Numbered from the stretch's first letter, positions 33,434 through 41,505 are shown. The stretch: 64,000 nt of DNA from Kitasatospora indigofera (GCF_014655955.1 NZ_BNBO01000016.1:1-64000); one strand, 5' to 3'. Program-made: numbers and translations. Notes: generated by a model from the sequence alone, not told the origin.

Positions 33434-34522
33434 CTACCGCCCGCCCTTCACCAGGTCCGGGTGGACGGCGGCGGCGATCAGCTGGACGGTGTCGGCGTTG
33501 CGGACCCCGCCGATGGTCGTCACCTCGGAGCCGATCCGCAGGAAGTGCCCCTCCTGGACGGCCTTGAGCCCCTTGGTGGCGGGGAACTCGCGCAGGAACC
33601 TCTCGGCCTCGTCGAAGGCCTTCGCGTTCTCCGCCTCGCTGCCCCGGTCGCGCACCCCGAGCTGGATCCAGTCGGGGTTGCGGCCGACCACCTCCTCCCA
33701 GGCGACGGGCCTGAAGTCGGCGTCGCAGTCGGCGAACACGTTCCGCGCGCCGGCCAGGGTGATCACCGCGTTGGCGACCTGCTTGCCGCAGACCGCGACC
33801 GGCTGCTTCGTCCCGGCGTCGAAGTCGAAGAAGAAGTACGTGGGCCGCTGGTCGGCGGCCAGGCCGGCCAGGGCCGCCGTCACCGCGCCGACCTTCTTCT
33901 CCATGCCGGCCACCAGCTCCTCGGCCCGCGCCGACGTCCCGGTGACCTGGCCCAGCCGCTTGATGTCGGCCTCCACCCCGGCCAGGTCCCGCTGCGGCCC
34001 CTGGGCGGTCGCCGCGCAGGCCGTGGAGGCCAGGAACACCCGCTTGATCCCCGCGGCCGCGTACTCCTGCGCGGTCGGGGCGGAGCCCATGGCGCCGCCC
34101 ATGCCGCTCATGTCGGCGAAGGTCTCGACGTACAGGTCGGCGCCCGAGCCCAGCAGTTTCTCCTTGGGGATCACCATGTCGCCGAGCACCGGTACTTTGG
34201 CGCCCTGGTCGGCGACCGAGGCCGGCAGGGCGCCCTTGCCGGGCGGGAACCCGGTGCCGATCACCCGGTCCCCGGCGCCGAGGTGCAGCAGCATCTCCAG
34301 GCCGGCGGCGTTGCTGGTGACGATCTTCTTCGGGGCCGCGGTGAAGGTGGTCCCGGCGCCCGCGCAGTCCTTGACCTCGACCGGGAACCCGTTCGCCGCC
34401 GGGCCCGCCGCGGCGGCCGGGCTCGCGTCGCGGGAGCCGGAGCCGCCGTCGCTGCCGCTGCCGCAGCCCGTGACGAGCAGGGCGACCGCGGCAGCGATGC
34501 CGCACAACACGCGAGAACGCAT
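33434..34522 (-). CDS. Substrate-binding lipoprotein of the ABC importer
   Basis: A 362-residue lipoprotein (lipobox LVTGC, Cys20) of the FepB/BtuF class-III binding-protein family. KKIVTSNAAGLEMLLHLGAGDRVIGTGF starts domain 1, a long helix follows around the middle, and WEEVVGRNPDWIQLG lies in domain 2. Between the lobes is MSGMGGAMGSAPT, a Met-rich segment, and several cysteines (TACAAT, VCGK, DCDAD) are not usual for siderophore binders. These features hint at a soft-metal or metal-complex ligand. AGGAG precedes the ATG. It is divergent from a YcnI-type copper protein and convergent with the isonitrile operon. Confidence 0.9.
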   Translation of the reverse strand: MRSRVLCGIAAAVALLVTGCGSGSDGGSGSRDASPAAAAGPAANGFPVEVKDCAGAGTTFTAAPKKIVTSNAAGLEMLLHLGAGDRVIGTGFPPGKGALPASVADQGAKVPVLGDMVIPKEKLLGSGADLYVETFADMSGMGGAMGSAPTAQEYAAAGIKRVFLASTACAATAQGPQRDLAGVEADIKRLGQVTGTSARAEELVAGMEKKVGAVTAALAGLAADQRPTYFFFDFDAGTKQPVAVCGKQVANAVITLAGARNVFADCDADFRPVAWEEVVGRNPDWIQLGVRDRGSEAENAKAFDEAERFLREFPATKGLKAVQEGHFLRIGSEVTTIGGVRNADTVQLIAAAVHPDLVKGGR

Positions 34523-34680
34523 GGAACTCTCCTGGGAAATCCGAGTGCACGGGGCCCGCCGGTGCCGGCCCGGTCCAGGTAGTCGTTCCGGTCACGGCCG
34601 GAGTTCCCGGGGGCGGCGGGTTTTGTTTCCTTCGGCTGGGTTCGGGCCCGCCGCCGGGCCGGGTCGTGCATGATGGGCGC

Positions 34681-34759
34681 CGTCGTCAGCCCGTCAGCCC
34701 GTCCGCCCGTCAGTCCGTCAGCCTGTCCGCCCGTCGTCCGCCCGTCGTCAGTCCGTCGC
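34681..34759. repeat. CCGTCAG/CCGTCCG short-repeat tract in a divergent promoter region
   Basis: Irregular repeats of CCGTC(A/C)G and GCCCGTC run for about 80 bases between the divergent lipoprotein and YcnI-like genes. The 284-base region holds no gene. The tract lies about 50 bases upstream of the YcnI-like start. Confidence 0.55.
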
Positions 34760-34806
34760 CCACCGGTCCCGGCCGGCCCGGCCGGCGGAGAAGCAGGGAG
34801 CCCGAA

Positions 34807-35571
34807 GTGCCCAACCGGCAGATCCGCCGCGCCGCCCGCGCCGCCACCGTCCTGGCGTTCACCACCGGGGCCCTCGCCCTGGCCGGAACCGCGGCGTTCG
34901 CGCACGTCGAGGTCGAGTCCGAGACCGCCCAGGCCCTCGCCACCAACGCCACGGTGGCCTTCAGCGCCGAGGCCGAGTCCACCACCGCGGGCCTGGCGAA
35001 GTTCCAGGTCGTCCTCCCCGAGGGCATCGCACCGGCGGACGTCACCCTCGCCGACGCCCCGGCCGGGTGGACCTTCGCGGCCACCCCGGACGGCTACACC
35101 GTCGGCGGCGCCGCCCTGGCCCCGGGCAAGGACGCGACCTGGAAGATCACCGTCCGGCAGCTGCCCGACGCGAAGGAACTCGTCTTCAAGACCCTGGAGA
35201 CCTACGGCGACGGCAAGATCGAACGCTGGATCGAACTGCCGAAGGACGGCGCCGCGCCCGAGCACCCCGCGCCCGTCCTCAAGCTGACGCCCGCCGCCCC
35301 CGGCGCCACCCCGGTCGCCCCGGCGGCGCCGAGCCCCACCGTCGCCGCCCCCAGTCCCAGCCCCAGCCCCACGGTGTCCTCCACCGCGCCGGTCCCGGCC
35401 GCCTCGCCGACCGCCTCGGCCACCACCGCCCCCGCGGCGGCCACCACCAGCAGTAGCGGGGACTCCTCCTCCCCGGTCGTGCCGGTGGTCATCGCCGTCG
35501 CGGCCACCGCCGTGCTGGCGGCCGTCGGTACCTGGTGGTGGCGCCGCCGGACCCGGGGCACGGAGAGCTGA
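34807..35571 (+). CDS. YcnI-type (DUF1775) copper protein
   Basis: A 254-residue exported protein. The signal peptide ends AFA at residue 32, which leaves His33 (HVEVES) as the first mature residue, as required for the histidine-brace-like copper site of YcnI. The DUF1775 beta domain covers about 33-160 (EGIAPADVTL, WKITVRQLPD). A Pro/Ser/Ala/Thr-rich wall-spanning linker follows, then a C-terminal membrane helix (about 220-242) with a basic tail. The GTG start is chosen because the signal peptide begins there and GGGAG lies upstream. It is divergent from the ABC importer and probably takes part in extracytoplasmic copper handling. Confidence 0.88.
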   Translation: MPNRQIRRAARAATVLAFTTGALALAGTAAFAHVEVESETAQALATNATVAFSAEAESTTAGLAKFQVVLPEGIAPADVTLADAPAGWTFAATPDGYTVGGAALAPGKDATWKITVRQLPDAKELVFKTLETYGDGKIERWIELPKDGAAPEHPAPVLKLTPAAPGATPVAPAAPSPTVAAPSPSPSPTVSSTAPVPAASPTASATTAPAAATTSSSGDSSSPVVPVVIAVAATAVLAAVGTWWWRRRTRGTES

Positions 35572-35640
35572 CCGGACTGCCGGAGGCCGGTACCGGCGCG
35601 GGCCGTCCCGGACCCGCCGAGGCGGCCCGGACCCGCCCGG

Positions 35641-35991
35641 GGGCACGCGGCGGGTGTCCGGCCCGAGGACGCGAAGGAGAAGTACAACGCGGGCGAGCCC
35701 GCCGACGATTGGGCCACCTACCTGGAGCCCTGGAGCGCCGTGCTCGCGCACACCGGCGGGTACGGCCCCGAGGAGGCCGGGAAGGCGCTGCGCACCGTGC
35801 TGCCGGACGTGCTCCGCTTCGACCGTCGCCGGCCGGCCGCCTACCCGAACGGCCGCAAGCTCACCGACGACGTCACCTCGGCCCGGCTGGCGATGGTGTC
35901 CGGCGGCAGGATCACCGACGACCACATCGGCCCGCACACCGACCTGCTGCCGTCCTTCCCCTACCTGGGCCACCCGCACCCGGCCGCCTGA
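35641..35991 (+). pseudogene. C-terminal remnant of a DUF4331-family gene
   Basis: A frame without a start codon encodes about 115 residues ending in PSFPYLGHPHPAA. YNAGEPADDWATYLEPWSAV, the TGGYGPEEA block, LPDVLRFDRRRPAAYPNGR and TDDVTSARL are characteristic of the end of DUF4331 proteins. Full-length members are several hundred residues long, so only the last quarter or so remains. It abuts the YcnI-like gene, which suggests a deletion fused this spot. An internal GTG (35740) could still start an 83-residue fragment, but it lacks a ribosome binding site. Confidence 0.65.
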
Positions 35992-36080
35992 CCGCTCCGC
36001 CGGCCGCCGGGGCGGGCCGTCCGCCGGCACCCGCCCCGGCCGGTCGGCGACCCGGGCCGGCGGCGGGACGGCCCGCCGGG

Positions 36081-36872
36081 TCACATCCGAGGGTCCGGCT
36101 TGAGCAGCGCGAACACCGCGCCGAAGGGGTCCGCGAGCCAGGAGATCCGGCCGACGTCCGGCACGTCCGCGGCCGGCATCAGCACGGACCCGCCCTTCTC
36201 CCCGGCCTTCGCGACGGTGGCGTCCACGTCGGTCGCGTGGAAGTACGGGACCCAGCGGGGCCGCTCCGCCCCGCCGCCCGCGCCGTCGCCCAGCGGCGCG
36301 ACCCCGCCGAAGGAGGCCTCCTGGAGGTCGCCGTCCCGGACGCTGAGCACCCGGTAGGTCATGCCCGGCACTTCCATCTCCTGACTGCGCCAGCCGAAGA
36401 GGCCCTGGTAGAAGCCGATGTCGGCGACGGGGTCGGGCACGTGCAGCTCCGCCCAGATCAGGGTGCCGGGAGCGGAGGCCAGCCCCAGTCCGGCGGTCTT
36501 CCCGGGCTGCCAGAGCGCGAACTCGGCCCCCTGCGGGTCGGTGGCCTGCGCCAGCCAGCCCTCGCCCATGACGTCCATGGGCTCCATCCGGACGGTTCCG
36601 CCGCCGGCCGTGACGGCCGCGACGGTGGCCCGCACGTCCTCGGTCTTGAAGTGCACCATCCAGGCGGAGCTCGCCCCCTCCTCGGTGAGCGGCCCGAGCG
36701 CGGCGACGGTCCTGCCGTCGACCTGGAAGAAGCCGTAGCCGCCCGCCTCGGGGCCGGCCGAGACGAACTCCCAGCCGAGGACGGCGCCGTAGAACGCGGC
36801 GGCCGCGCCGGTGTCCGGGCTGCCGAGATCGAGCCAGTTGGGTGAGCCGGTAGTGAAGTCGGTGCCGAGCAT
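36081..36872 (-). CDS. Two-domain VOC (glyoxalase/bleomycin-resistance fold) protein
   Basis: A 263-residue protein with two vicinal-oxygen-chelate domains, about 8-125 and 137-260. Each begins with a W-(L/A)-(D/E)-L block (NWLDLGSPD, LIWAELHVPD) and ends with P-x-GA-x-FAL. Members of this actinomycete group are often annotated as hydroxylases or glyoxalases without proof. AGGAGGA lies before the ATG. It is monocistronic and its substrate is unknown. Confidence 0.88.
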   Translation of the reverse strand: MLGTDFTTGSPNWLDLGSPDTGAAAAFYGAVLGWEFVSAGPEAGGYGFFQVDGRTVAALGPLTEEGASSAWMVHFKTEDVRATVAAVTAGGGTVRMEPMDVMGEGWLAQATDPQGAEFALWQPGKTAGLGLASAPGTLIWAELHVPDPVADIGFYQGLFGWRSQEMEVPGMTYRVLSVRDGDLQEASFGGVAPLGDGAGGGAERPRWVPYFHATDVDATVAKAGEKGGSVLMPAADVPDVGRISWLADPFGAVFALLKPDPRM

Positions 36873-37022
36873 CGGAGTCCTCCTCGGAGCGGGGCGATCG
36901 GGTCAGGGCCACGATGCCAACCCACGCCCGGAGCTGTCCGGGTCCGACGGCGGCGGGGCAGCGGTTTCACCCGCACGGCGGCGCCGGACCGGAGCTGCGG
37001 GGCCCTCCGCGGTGCGCCGGCA

Positions 37023-37090
37023 CCGGACGAAGCGGCGTAGGACGAAGTGTCCCCGGACGAAGCGGCGCGGGACGAGGCGGCGCGGGACGT
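37023..37090. repeat. Imperfect GGACGAAGCGGCG tandem repeat
   Basis: Four to five related units of GGACGA(A/G)GCGGCG(C/T)(A/G)G span the 285-base gap between the VOC gene and the next small gene. No gene covers them convincingly. Confidence 0.55.
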
Positions 37091-37093
37091 GCG

Positions 37094-37126
37094 CCGGCCC
37101 CGGCACCGCTCGGGTACCGGGGCCGG
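37094..37126 (-). terminator. Hairpin downstream of the small secreted protein gene
   Basis: 14-bp arms (37094-37107 and 37113-37126) with one mismatch, about 30 bases beyond the stop codon of the minus-strand gene at 37158. Confidence 0.6.
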
Positions 37127-37157
37127 GGCCGACGCGTCGGCACGGTCGCCGGGTGGG

Positions 37158-37439
37158 TCAGCCCTCGCCGTCCTCGGCGAACGAGCCCGCGTCGCCGCCG
37201 ACCGCCAGGGCGATGCCACCGGTGGCGGCCGCGTTGCCGCCCACCGCGAGGGCCCAGCCGTCCTCGGCGGAGGCGTCGCCGCCCACCGCCAGGGCGCCGG
37301 CCGGCCACTCGGCGGCCTCCTCGGCCTGGACAGCGGTACGCGGGGGCTGGTGGTGCGCCGCGGCGGCGGTGGCGGTGCCGAACAGGGCGAGGCCGGAGAC
37401 CGCGGCGACGGCGGCGGCCTTGGCGAGGGTGGAACGCAT
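37158..37439 (-). CDS. Small secreted protein with AVGG repeats
   Basis: A 93-residue protein. Residues 1-34 are a Sec signal peptide (MRSTLAK, Ala/Val/Leu core, ATAAAA). The mature part begins with HHQPP and then carries three copies of ALAVGG(D/N)A spaced about 17 residues apart, with acidic stretches between them. GGAGG lies 6 nt before the ATG; the longer frame upstream is noncoding. No family is recognised; the regular small-residue repeats could form a beta-roll or stack on the cell surface. Confidence 0.72.
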   Translation of the reverse strand: MRSTLAKAAAVAAVSGLALFGTATAAAAHHQPPRTAVQAEEAAEWPAGALAVGGDASAEDGWALAVGGNAAATGGIALAVGGDAGSFAEDGEG

Positions 37440-37688
37440 GAAGGTCCTCCAGGAGCGGGGAATGGGACGGCACTCATGCTTCAGCACCCGCCCCCTTCCG
37501 CGTACGAACCGCTCCGTGGTCTCACCCGTTCGGACCGCCCGTCCCCGCGAACGGCCCAGCACGCGCGCCGCGCCGCCCCGGCCGCCCGCCGCGGCGGGGC
37601 GGAGTCCGGCCGGAGGGTGCGCCGGCCGTCCGGGCGAGGTCCGGGGCGACCGGAGCGGCCGCGGCCGCCCGGCCGGGCGAGCGAGCGG

Positions 37689-38063
37689 TCAGAAGGCCTG
37701 CGGGCCGAAGCGGCCCCAGGCGACGACGACGGCCAGGACGAGCAGGACCAGGCTCGGCGGGACGGCCTTGGCCTCGCCCCGGCGCAGGTGCACGGCGGCC
37801 GCGCCGAGCATGGTGACCGCGAGGCCGGTGGCGGCCCAGGGGACCAGGGCCGGGGCTATGTCCAGCGCGGCCGGGAGGATCAGGCCGACGGCGCCCAGGA
37901 CCTCGACGGCGCCGATCGCCTTGACCGAGCCGGCCGAGAAGTCCGTGGCCCAGGTCATGCCGGAGGCGACCAGCTTCTCGCGGGGCTGGACGGCCTTGAA
38001 CAGTCCGGCGGCGAGGCAGGCCGCCGCCAGCAGGCCGGCAATGATCCACAAGGTGATGTTCAT
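37689..38063 (-). CDS. DoxX-family membrane protein
   Basis: A 124-residue protein with four hydrophobic helices. FKAVQPREKL after helix 1 and the KAIGAVEVLGAVGLILP segment are typical of the DoxX-like family. GGAG lies about 9 nt before the ATG at 38063; a GTG five codons earlier is an alternative. It is divergent from a MarR regulator across a region with four regular dyads, so the two genes form a regulator/target pair. Family members have been linked to thiol or oxidative stress, quinone or antibiotic response; the function here is not determined. Confidence 0.85.
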   Translation of the reverse strand: MNITLWIIAGLLAAACLAAGLFKAVQPREKLVASGMTWATDFSAGSVKAIGAVEVLGAVGLILPAALDIAPALVPWAATGLAVTMLGAAAVHLRRGEAKAVPPSLVLLVLAVVVAWGRFGPQAF

Positions 38064-38084
38064 CAGGTGCTTCTCCACTCGCCG

Positions 38085-38202
38085 ACTTGAATGTTCAACC
38101 GGAAGCTACGGGTGATCCACTTGAACTGTCAAGTAAAACGGCAGGCGGGTCGACTTGAAGCCTCAAGTGGAACGAGTCGGTCACCGGATTGAACGGTCAA
38201 GC
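38085..38202. promoter_or_regulatory. Four evenly spaced MarR-type operators
   Basis: Four 16-bp dyads of consensus ACTTGA-N4-TCAAGT lie at 38085-38100, 38119-38134, 38153-38168 and 38187-38202. The middle two are perfect; the outer two differ in one or two outer bases. Each pair of sites is separated by exactly 18 bases, giving a constant 34-bp period. They fill the whole space between the divergent DoxX and MarR starts, so MarR binding should control both genes. Confidence 0.85.
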
Positions 38203-38215
38203 TAAAGTGGTGGGT

Positions 38216-38704
38216 ATGAGCACCGAAGAGCCCCGTTGGCTGGACGACGAGGAGCAGGAGACCTGGCGCGCCATGGCCGGTGTGCTGGTCCGGTTCCCCG
38301 CGGCCCTGGACGCCCAGTTGCAGCGCGACGCCGGAATCTCCCACTTCGAGTACCAGGTCCTCGCGGGTCTCTCCATGACCGAGGAGCGCTCGCTGCGGAT
38401 GAGCGATCTGGCGGACTTCGCCGCGTCCTCGCTCTCCAGGCTGTCCCACACCGCCAAGCGCCTGGAGGGCAAGGGATGGCTGACCCGTACCCCTGACCCC
38501 TCCGACGGCCGCTACACCCTCGCCGTGCTGACCGACGCGGGCTGGGACAAGGTCGTCGCCACCGCACCCGGGCATGTCGCCGAAGTCCGCCGGCTGCTCA
38601 TCGACCCCCTGACGAAGGCCCAGTACAAACAGCTGCGGGAGATCGGCCGCCGGGTCAACGGCGCCATCGGCCCGATGAGCTGCCCGTCGGCGCGGACGAC
38701 CTGA
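38216..38704 (+). CDS. MarR-family regulator of the DoxX gene
   Basis: A 162-residue MarR protein. Helix-turn-helix: RMSDLADFAASSLSRLSHTAKRLEGKGWLTR (about 61-91), then the wing PDPSDGRYTLAVLT. The ATG at 38216 is preferred over an upstream in-frame ATG that lies inside the fourth operator. The ribosome binding site is weak, so the transcript may be nearly leaderless. It should bind the four TTGA-N4-TCAA operators just upstream and repress both divergent genes. The inducing ligand is unknown. Confidence 0.9.
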   Translation: MSTEEPRWLDDEEQETWRAMAGVLVRFPAALDAQLQRDAGISHFEYQVLAGLSMTEERSLRMSDLADFAASSLSRLSHTAKRLEGKGWLTRTPDPSDGRYTLAVLTDAGWDKVVATAPGHVAEVRRLLIDPLTKAQYKQLREIGRRVNGAIGPMSCPSARTT

Positions 38705-38745
38705 GCACCGCCGCCGCGTCCCCCGGGCCGCGCCGAACCGGACTC

Positions 38746-39696
38746 CTATCGCCTGCCGTGGTTCGTGGTCCTCTTCTTGAGCGCCTCGAACTGCCGGGTC
38801 AGCCGGTCGGCGTGGGCCGCGGCCTCCCCGGCCCGGGTCGCGGCCGTGGCCGCCTCCTCACGCCGGGCCCGGGCGGCGGCCGAGGTCGTCCCGTACGCGG
38901 CACGGGCCTGCTCCAGGGCCGCGCGGGCCCGCTGCACGGCCTCGTCGCTCTCCTCCGCGGCGTACTGGGCCCGGTCGGCCTCGCCCTGGGCGGCGGCAGC
39001 GCGCTTCTCGGCCTGCTTCGCGTCCTTCCTGGCCCGCTTCACCTGGCCCGCCAGGTCGGCCAGTCGGGCTTCCTCGGCCGCCTCGGCCTCCGACCGGTCC
39101 CGTTCGGCACCTGGCCGGGGCTCGTCGGGCGTGGATTCACCGCGCGTACGGCCTGCACCCGGTGACGAAACGGCTGCGGCCTCCGCCGCGGCTGTCGGGC
39201 GGGATTTGGTGCCGCCGGTGGGCAGGCTGGGCTCGGCGCCGGGGCCGAGCGCGGTGCCGAGGCGTCCGGCGGCCAACGCCGCCGCGGCGGACGGGTCGGC
39301 GAGCGCGGCCTCCAGAGTCTCCGTCAACTCCTGGGCCGGCCCGTCCCCCGCCGGCCGGCCGGCGTTCCGGGCCTCGTCGAGGGCCTGGGCGACCAGGGCC
39401 AGGACGACCTGGTGGCGCCGGACGAGGAGGTCCCGCAGTTCGGCGCCGGCGAGCTGGTCCTGGGCGGCGCGCAGGGCCTGGCCGAGGTCCAGCAGCGCCG
39501 CGGTCTCGGTGGGGTGGGCGCGGACGAGGAGGTTGGCGAGCCAGGCCGCCGTGGTGGGCCTGCGCAGCGCGCGGATCCGCTCGGCGAGGGCCCGGTCGCC
39601 CGCCCGGCGTGCGCGCCCGGCGGCCTCGTCGCGGGCTGCGGTGAAGTCCGCCGGGGCGAGGCCGTACAGTTCGTCGGCCACCTGGTCGAGGTCCAT
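38746..39696 (-). CDS. Conserved actinomycete protein with coiled-coil C-terminus
   Basis: A 316-residue protein. The N-terminal third (LDQVADELYGLAPADFTAARDEAA, LRRPTTAAWLANLLVR) is a conserved helical domain seen in many streptomycetes. A Pro/Ser/Ala-rich linker (about 165-200) leads to a 100-residue, charged Ala/Arg/Glu coiled coil ending in LTRQFEALKKRT. AAGGAA lies about 9 nt before the ATG. No enzyme motif is present. A scaffold or DNA-associated role is conceivable but unsupported. Confidence 0.75.
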   Translation of the reverse strand: MDLDQVADELYGLAPADFTAARDEAAGRARRAGDRALAERIRALRRPTTAAWLANLLVRAHPTETAALLDLGQALRAAQDQLAGAELRDLLVRRHQVVLALVAQALDEARNAGRPAGDGPAQELTETLEAALADPSAAAALAAGRLGTALGPGAEPSLPTGGTKSRPTAAAEAAAVSSPGAGRTRGESTPDEPRPGAERDRSEAEAAEEARLADLAGQVKRARKDAKQAEKRAAAAQGEADRAQYAAEESDEAVQRARAALEQARAAYGTTSAAARARREEAATAATRAGEAAAHADRLTRQFEALKKRTTNHGRR

Positions 39697-40230
39697 GCTC
39701 CGGTTCCTTCCTGCGGCTACGTACGTCCGGCCGGCGGTCCGGCGCGCGAGCTGCGCGGCGGGCACCCGGGGGCCGCTACTTCCTAGCGGTCGCGCGCGGG
39801 TCGGGGGAAGCGGTCCGGGTGCCGGTTCACCCGGGCGGGGCACAAGTCGTACCGGTGGCCTTTGCGTTGCTCCGGTGGTCCGGCGCGGTCCCGGCTCGGT
39901 CCGGGCGGTTCGGGGGGGCGACCGGGGGTGGCGATTCCGGGCCTTGCCGGCCCGGTCGAACCGTGCGGCCGTCCGGTCCGGGTGCCGGTGCGGCGTTCGG
40001 CGAATCCTTTTCGGATCGCAGGCCTCGGGGTCGCCCGGAACAGCGCCTTCCGGGGCCTCGGCGGGGCCTCGGCCCATCTCCGGCCGCGGCCCGTGACCAC
40101 GGCGGCGACCCCGTCCTGGCAGGCGCCCAGCAGCCCGTCCACGCCCTCGGCCCAATGGCTCTGACCTGGTGTTTTCCCGAGATTCGCCTAGGCTTTGGAG
40201 TTCCGCCGCACACCTTCGGAGGGGATTCTT
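39697..40230. other. Intergenic region between divergent genes
   Basis: About 530 bases with no supportable gene on either strand. The last 60 bases before the GyrB-like gene contain GATTCGCCTAGGCTTTGG, less GC-rich and a plausible promoter zone. Confidence 0.45.
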
Positions 40231-41397
40231 GTGAGCGAGGAACCGATCAGCTACGACGCCGGCGCCATCGAGGTGCTGGAGGGGTGGGAGGCCGTTCGGA
40301 AGCGGCCCGGGATGTACATCGGATCGACCGGTGAACGCGGGCTGCACCAGCTGGTGTTCGCGGTCGCGGACCGGGCGGTGAACGATGTCCTGGCCGGCCG
40401 GGCCTGCTCCGTCGGTGTCACGCTCACACCCGACGGCGGGGTGCGTGTGTCCGACGACGGGCCGGGTGTTCCGGCCGACGAGGAGGGGGCCGACGGTGGT
40501 CCGGGCCTCGAAGCCCTGCTGACCCGTATGGAGCCAGGGGCCGGGCCGGCCGGCCGCCATGACGTGACCAGCGGTATCTTCCGCCTGCAGCCCTTGGTCA
40601 CCAACGCCCTGTCACGCCGCCTGACGGTGGAGGTGCGGCGGGAAGGCGTCCGCCGGGTCCAGGAGTTCGCGCGCGGCGTCGCGGTCAGCGCGCTCACCGA
40701 GGCGGGACCGGCGGACGGCAGCGGGACCAGCATCACCTTCTGGCCCGACGCCGAGATCTTCGAGGAAGTGCGCTGTTCCTTCCACGGATTGGCGGACCGG
40801 TTCCGGGAACTGGCCTTCCTGAACCGGGGCTTGGACATCTCGCTGGCCGACCGTCGTCGGGCGGACGAGCCCCGGTCGGTGCGCCTGCGGTTCCCCGGCG
40901 GGGCCCGGGACTTCGTCGCCCACCTCGACGAACAGGCCGGGGCGGCCGTTCAGGGGGACGTCCTCGGCTTCGAGCGGGAGGACCCGCGGATGGCGGGGAC
41001 GCTGGAGGTGTCCCTGCGGTGGCGCGGCTCCGGTGAGGAACGGCTCCGCAGCTTCGCCAACAGCCGGCCCACCCCGGGCGGCGGCACGCACGAGTCGGGC
41101 TTCCGGGACGGGCTGGCGGCCGCGGTCAACGCGTACGCGCGTGAGCAGCGGCTGCTGACGGAGGCGGACCCCGGCCTCGACGCGGAGCGGATCGGCGAGG
41201 GCCTGACGGCGGTGGTGTCGGTGAAGCTGGACGACCCCTGGTTCGAGGGCCCCACCCGCGACCGGCTGGGCAACGACCCCGTCCGCGCCTGCGTGGGAGA
41301 GGCCGTCCGGGAACAGCTCGGCGGGTGGCTGGCGGAGCACCCGGAGCAGGCCGCAGCCGTCGTCGGCCGGATCGTCCGGGGCGCCCGCCGGAACTGA
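40231..41397 (+). CDS. GyrB-like pseudo-ATPase lacking TOPRIM
   Basis: A 388-residue protein aligned to the N-terminal 43-kDa ATPase and transducer part of gyrase B: YDAGAIEVLEGWEAVRKRPGMYIGSTGERGLHQLVF, VSDDGPGVP, GTSITFWPDAEIFEE and the EGLTAVVSVKL region. It ends before the TOPRIM/Mg-binding half. Key ATPase residues are changed: in FAVADRAVND, Ala44 replaces the catalytic Glu and Arg48 the Mg-binding Asn. The nucleotide-loop GLHGVG is replaced by SGIFRLQP (114-121). It therefore probably does not hydrolyse ATP. GTG start with GGAGGGG upstream. It may be a gyrase-derived structural or resistance-type paralogue; function unknown. Confidence 0.88.
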   Translation: MSEEPISYDAGAIEVLEGWEAVRKRPGMYIGSTGERGLHQLVFAVADRAVNDVLAGRACSVGVTLTPDGGVRVSDDGPGVPADEEGADGGPGLEALLTRMEPGAGPAGRHDVTSGIFRLQPLVTNALSRRLTVEVRREGVRRVQEFARGVAVSALTEAGPADGSGTSITFWPDAEIFEEVRCSFHGLADRFRELAFLNRGLDISLADRRRADEPRSVRLRFPGGARDFVAHLDEQAGAAVQGDVLGFEREDPRMAGTLEVSLRWRGSGEERLRSFANSRPTPGGGTHESGFRDGLAAAVNAYAREQRLLTEADPGLDAERIGEGLTAVVSVKLDDPWFEGPTRDRLGNDPVRACVGEAVREQLGGWLAEHPEQAAAVVGRIVRGARRN

Positions 41398-41426
41398 CCG
41401 CCCGGACGGAGCGTCGGCCGACCCGT

Positions 41427-41458
41427 CCTGCCCGGTCCCGGACACCGGACCGGGCAGG
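41427..41458. terminator. Bidirectional hairpin
   Basis: Perfect 12-bp inverted repeat (41427-41438 and 41447-41458) between the convergent GyrB-like and HD-domain genes. Confidence 0.65.
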
Positions 41459-41505
41459 CCAGGGCAGCGCACCGACGACGGTGGCGGGCCGCGGAGCGGT
41501 CGGCC

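Noticed and set aside
31542..34595. Single 1017-codon frame covering the ABC ATPase and reading upstream
   Set aside because: Only the last 276 codons match an ATPase. The upstream part is out of frame with the real permease and lipoprotein genes, which have better starts and conserved motifs.
38746..40560. 604-codon version of the coiled-coil protein
   Set aside because: The first 288 codons cross an intergenic region with no coding character. The ATG at 39696 has a ribosome binding site and starts the conserved part.
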